Below are positions 59,941 through 64,000 of a stretch of 64,000 bases of DNA, one piece after another. Origin of the DNA: Zygaena filipendulae (lineage: Eukaryota; Arthropoda; Insecta; Lepidoptera; Zygaenidae). Both the position numbers and the translations under genes were made by a program. The first letter of the stretch is position 1. The number at the start of each line of letters is the position of its first letter. Location: the NCBI GenBank assembly GCA_907165275.2, contig OU015655.1, forward strand, positions 14,148,501 through 14,212,500, given 5' to 3'. Below the pieces are notes generated by a model. It ran no database searches and was not told the DNA's origin. It was given only the letters and a program-made list of their open reading frames with translations.

Positions 59941-60628
59941 AATCTTTGTATGATACATAATATGTGCCTGATTAGTACAAATACTATTAGAACAAATTGA
60001 TTTTTTCAATTCTACTCTGTTAGGCCAGTATTATTGATGGGTCTAAGCCAAGTGGAAAATAATTTATTATTATTATTTCCTTCTTTCTTTTTTTTCTCCT
60101 TCATGGAGGTGTTATTGTAATATTTGGGCCTTAACCAAGCATATAAAGAGATTATTATGTTTTTTGTTCTAGTCTAGGTGGCAATAGGCAGCAGGTGTTT
60201 AAAATTGTTGCTTTTTGTATGACATCAATCAAATATGATGGCATATAATATTTTTTTCACACCACATGCTCGACAATGCCGAATTATATGTCATGTAAAC
60301 CTTACCGAAAGCAAGACATTATATCTCTTGGCTTTAGCCGGGTTATAATGTTCTATTGAATTTCATTATAACCCGCTGGTCAATAATGTGATTTTCACTT
60401 TCATAATTCTTATTGCTATGTCCATAACGTCTCATTTCGCTAAACAGAATGTGTTCTCAGCGGGCGCGGCCAACTCGATTTTCGAAGACCGAAGCCGTGG
60501 CCCACTAGATTCGCAGTGAGACGAACTTCATTTGTTTGTCAAATCGAGTAGGCCACGCCAGCTGAAAGAAGTGGCTATATAGGATCTACTAAGCCTGGTT
60601 TTTTATTGTCTCGCATTATGTGAGAAAA
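59941..60628 (+). other. TAF7 3' region
   Basis: AT-rich 3' flank. I could not choose a single polyadenylation site. Around 60470-60590 there is a GC-richer stretch with a loose inverted repeat (AACTCGATTTTCG / CAAATCGAGTAGG). Confidence 0.4.
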
Positions 60629-60849
60629 GTAGAGTATACACCACAGGGATAAAACTGTTTTTTTCTTGGGCGCTTGAATCCCTCACTGCACTCAGGACTC
60701 AATCTTAATTCCCTCCCTTTGGTCGGGAATTAACTTATAACACCCTCGCTGCGCTCGGGAGTTAAATTTGGAGTCCTTCGTTATGTTCAGGATTCAATGT
60801 AGCGCCCGTGACATAAAACAGTGCTTTATCCCCTTGGTGTATAATCTAC
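60629..60849. mobile_element. Foldback element with GTAGAGTATACACC ends, copy 1
   Basis: Inverted termini GTAGAGTATACACCACAGGG and the inverse of GTAGATTATACACCAAGGGG. The interior is a ladder of short CCCTCGCTGCGCTCGGG-type palindromes. A relative lies at 41402-41562. Confidence 0.6.
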
Positions 60850-61349
60850 TATTAAGCTGTTATCATTATGTATTTGATTATTTAAAATGATTTGTTTTTA
60901 TATAGTGATATAGATAAGTACATTCCTTAGTATAATACGAAAGTACATTGTAAGGCTGTTATACTATAAGAGAAGTGATATTTTTGTTACAAAGAAAATA
61001 ATACTTTATTTCTGTTATCATATTTTAATAGATTATTTTGTGTGAGCAAAGATTTTATATTGTGAAAATAGGTTGGTACCATTACTTAGAGTGCTAGACA
61101 GATTTACACAATTTATCTTATGTTTATTAGTATGTAATATTATGCCACTGTGACCTATAATATGTGATATGCTGTTGGTGGGGCGACAAATTAAATAAGA
61201 GTACCTAGTTATAAAAGTTTATTATTATACTATAAAAGTCATAAAATTATTTGATTTGGAATACTCATAAATATTGAGTTGTTAATTGTTATGCTATGAT
61301 ATAATATAATTGTTGTAACATATACCTAAGTATGATAATTATTTTTCAT

Positions 61350-61735
61350 TACTCATACTCGGAAAGTAGGTCTGAAGTTGCCTGAGAAGCGGGTTGAAAG
61401 TAACCCTTTTCAGCCCTAGGGAGAATCGCTTTCAACTGACAGCTGGATACTGCAGAAACTCAAGTTTTTTTAATGTCATACGGGGCATACTTACTGGCCA
61501 GTAGCACACCTAATGGTTGATTTATGTAAAATAAAATTCACTCATTTTTTTCTTTAGCTAATTCCTATTTTTATTTTGACTTTCCTTGCATTCGTAATGA
61601 AAAGCACAGTGTTATCCTCGGGAGAAAGACTTATTTAGTCCCTTGATCTATTGGCGCCCTCGCTACGCTCGGGTGCCAAACCCCGTCTCGGGACTAAATA
61701 AGTTACTTTCACCCCTAGGATAACAATGTACTATT
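61350..61735. mobile_element. Two-part foldback element, copy 2
   Basis: Same blocks as 49577-50162 but with about 200 fewer bases between them. The centre of the right block carries an additional GCCCTCGCTACGCTCGGGTGC (split: GCCCTCGCTACG, CTCGGGTGC) absent from copy 1. Confidence 0.65.
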
Positions 61736-61739
61736 CTAG

Positions 61740-62205
61740 CCCAAGGGCGACGTTATTGACTATTGTTTTTGTTGTGTTAGTTATAATTTGTTTGGAAACG
61801 ATACCACCATAGTGAGGTTCTACAAGGTAACAACGCATCATCACTCAATGGTTTTCGATATTATTGTCAATAATAATAATTATTCGTAAGATCGTGGAAT
61901 GACGTCATCTTACAGGTGACGTTCAGCATTTATTTGTATTGTTATAACTGTGGTGAAAAATATAAAAAGATTTAATAAACCCAATGTTTTATTACGTATA
62001 ACGTCACTCGTTGGCGGTGGTGTTCAGTCCGCAGCAGCAATATGTGGGTAAACAATTTGTCAGCCGTTGAACTGTATTTACTATTGCAATTAGATTCTCA
62101 ATGATTGTCAAAAGTCCAAGAAGTAGTGTCGCGTCGTTATAAAAATAATAATATGGTTTCCTCGAAAACACCTTCGACATTATTTACTATGTCCATAATT
62201 ATGTT
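61740..62205. other. No gene recognised
   Basis: Unremarkable. A short segment at 62000-62050 is GC-richer, but no exon reading could be defended. Confidence 0.4.
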
Positions 62206-62211
62206 TATCTA

Positions 62212-62513
62212 TACTATAATAAAAGTGTAGAATCCGCGATTCTGTACATTAAATATCTTTAACAAAAACTGACAGGGACGATAAACGAAGAGTAACCAAC
62301 CACAAAAAAAGGGTTTTTTAAAATCTTTTCTGTCTCTCTGTCTGTCTGTTCGCGATAATCTCCGAATCTACGTAACGGATTGTCATGTGGTTTTCACAGG
62401 TAGATTAAGCTTAGGCTGGAGCTACATATAGGCTTTGTTTCATTGAAATCTGATGTCGGGAAAAAAGTTGTTGAATAAATCCTTTCGCGCGGGTGAAACC
62501 GCGGGGCACAGCT
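62212..62513 (+). mobile_element. Helitron-like element, longer subfamily, copy 2
   Basis: Aligns by eye end to end with 11376-11687, including GGAGCTACATATAGGCTTTG and the terminal GGTGAAACCGCGGGGCACAG. Confidence 0.6.
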
Positions 62514-63159
62514 ATTAAATACATATATACGTTTTGTCCATTCTGTCTTTTCTGTAACTATATCTAGCCTTTTTCGCTGCTGTTTCATTTGCGTCCATTT
62601 TAGAATTTCCTGATGAAATTACCGTACCTACCTACTTACGCAACGCAAATGACTTTTTATATAAATAGTCCTATAATACTTACATATTTATAATTTCACT
62701 AGAGGTGCCCTGCGGTTACACCCACGTGAGTTTCTGAATTCCCACAAGAATTCCAAAGTAGCCTGATTTACTGATTATAACTTGAGCTAATTCCCGAAAG
62801 TCCCGTCCAAATAGGTCCAACCGTTTCGGAAGGAGCTCCAAACTTCTATAATAACAAGCTTGCCCAGAAAATAACTGGGTTAAAAAGTATCTACCATAAG
62901 GCTTTTTCTATACACCTGACAACCAGAATGCAAAATTTCATGATGATCGCTTGAGTAATTAGTTATAGCTATTCCATACGCGGTTTCACCCGCGTTAATT
63001 TCGGAGTTCCCGTGGGAATTCCGGTTTACAATATCACCTATGTTACTCAAGGATAGATAATATAGCTTTCTAATGGTGAAAGAATTTTTGAAATCGGTCC
63101 AGACAAACAAACAAACAAAATATCAAATCTTTCCTCTTTATAATATTAGTATAGATTAC

Positions 63160-63775
63160 CAGATAAGTATGGGGTTAGTGGAAAAGGGGGTACAAAGCCA
63201 AGACGGTCACTTTAAAGTATGCTGACGCCTGTTAACGTAGGTAATGTTTTTATTATAAAATAACTAAATAGGTATAAATAGGTGTCTTTTTACCTAGCCA
63301 TAAAATCTACCAGTCACTACTAAAAAGGCGGCTACATTCTTTAAGGCCAGGCTATTAGATAAACTGGACCTCGAAATATTTATTTGGAAAAAAATTCTTT
63401 GTAATGGAAATGCTTCAGGCTTAGCACTCTCTTTTCATATAATGTTATGTATTATTCATATGTAAAATAAAGAAATAAAATTCGGCACTGTCAGTCCCAC
63501 ATATTAATATAATATCATTTAATGCATAAAGAAATCTTATAATATGTTACGCTTTTTATTGATAGCACTGAAAAAATAAATTTATAGTGTCATTATTATT
63601 ATTATTATATATATATTATGGTAATATATAATATAATATTTTTAACATTTCGTTTGGGTCACAGCTCTCATCAGCTTTGTTGATACATTTCTGACTTTCC
63701 TTGTTAAGTTATAAGAAGATAATAGTAACGTTTATTATTATCAATACAATCTATACATATAAAATGCTTTGTCCT
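63160..63775. other. No gene recognised
   Basis: AT-rich DNA with an (ATT)n/TATA run at about 63590-63640. Confidence 0.5.
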
Positions 63776-63779
63776 GAAT

Positions 63780-63950
63780 GACCATTGAATGACTGATGGA
63801 TCAACGCACAGCCTAAGCCGCTGGTCGTAGAGACCTGAAACTTGGAGGGTGTGTTTTTTGTATGAAGTAGGCATCCCATAAGAAAGGATTTTTTGAAATT
63901 CCATTCCCAAGGGGATGAAAAGGGGTTGCAAAGTTTGTTCCGGGGTAAAT
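63780..63950 (+). mobile_element. Fragment of the same Helitron-like family as 33801
   Basis: Shares GGATCAACGCACAGCC, ACTTGGAGGGTGTG and GGGATGAAAAGGGGTTGCAA with 33801-34020 in opposite orientation. Explains the two overlapping open frames seen here. Confidence 0.55.
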
Positions 63951-64000
63951 ACATAATTACCACCCAAATAATTGAAGTTGCACATTTACCGCCGCACTCA

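Noticed and set aside
62000..62050. Possible terminal exon near GGCGGTGGTGTTCAGTCCGC
   Set aside because: No acceptor/donor pair in a frame that reads as any family.
1..64000. Autonomous transposon coding regions (reverse transcriptase, transposase, Rep/Helicase)
   Set aside because: None of the open frames shows catalytic motifs of these families; all mobile elements seen here are non-autonomous.

Overview
This is a eukaryotic, AT-rich, intron-rich nuclear window. The IDGF exons read like those of moths and butterflies. The repeats also look lepidopteran: short Helitron-like ends with a GC-rich hairpin and CTAG, tRNA-headed SINEs and several MITE families. I infer Lepidoptera; species cannot be determined here. 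Everything was read by eye. Exon edges were chosen by GT/AG sites plus phase, and repeat edges are good to about 10 bases.

Five protein-coding genes can be supported. (1) A two-domain Kunitz/BPTI-type secreted inhibitor, minus strand, 14717-18518, four exons, 5' end not found. (2) An intronless, divergent ATP synthase subunit b, minus, 21776-22564. (3) An imaginal disc growth factor (IDGF; chitinase-like GH18 protein with the catalytic Glu replaced), minus, 23144-35962, nine coding exons all in phase, 432 residues. (4) A nucleobindin (NUCB1-like, two EF-hands, Gln-rich tail), minus, 43081-56038, with two alternative copies of one exon. (5) TAF7, a TFIID subunit, plus, 58792-59940, single exon. 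NUCB1 and TAF7 are divergently arranged across about 2.75 kb that contains four TATCGATA (DRE-like) sites.

Layout: 1-14.7 kb is gene-free and filled with MITEs, SINEs, Helitron-like pieces and one long pentanucleotide microsatellite. 14.7-36 kb holds Kunitz, ATPsynB and IDGF, with repeats in introns. 36-43 kb is gene-free repeat-rich DNA. 43-56 kb is NUCB1, whose introns carry at least six mobile elements, two of them close to splice sites. 56-60 kb is the NUCB1/TAF7 divergent region and TAF7. 60-64 kb is repeats and featureless AT-rich DNA.

The genes show no shared pathway: two are secreted extracellular proteins (Kunitz, IDGF), one is a secretory/Golgi Ca2+-binding protein (NUCB1), one is mitochondrial and one is nuclear. 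The most interesting biology is the pair of tandem, phase-matched, homologous NUCB1 exons (52208-52310 and 52372-52471), which look mutually exclusive. Next are the mobile element sitting about 21 nt from a NUCB1 acceptor, and the unusual P1 residues of the Kunitz protein. I did not find a wholly new system.
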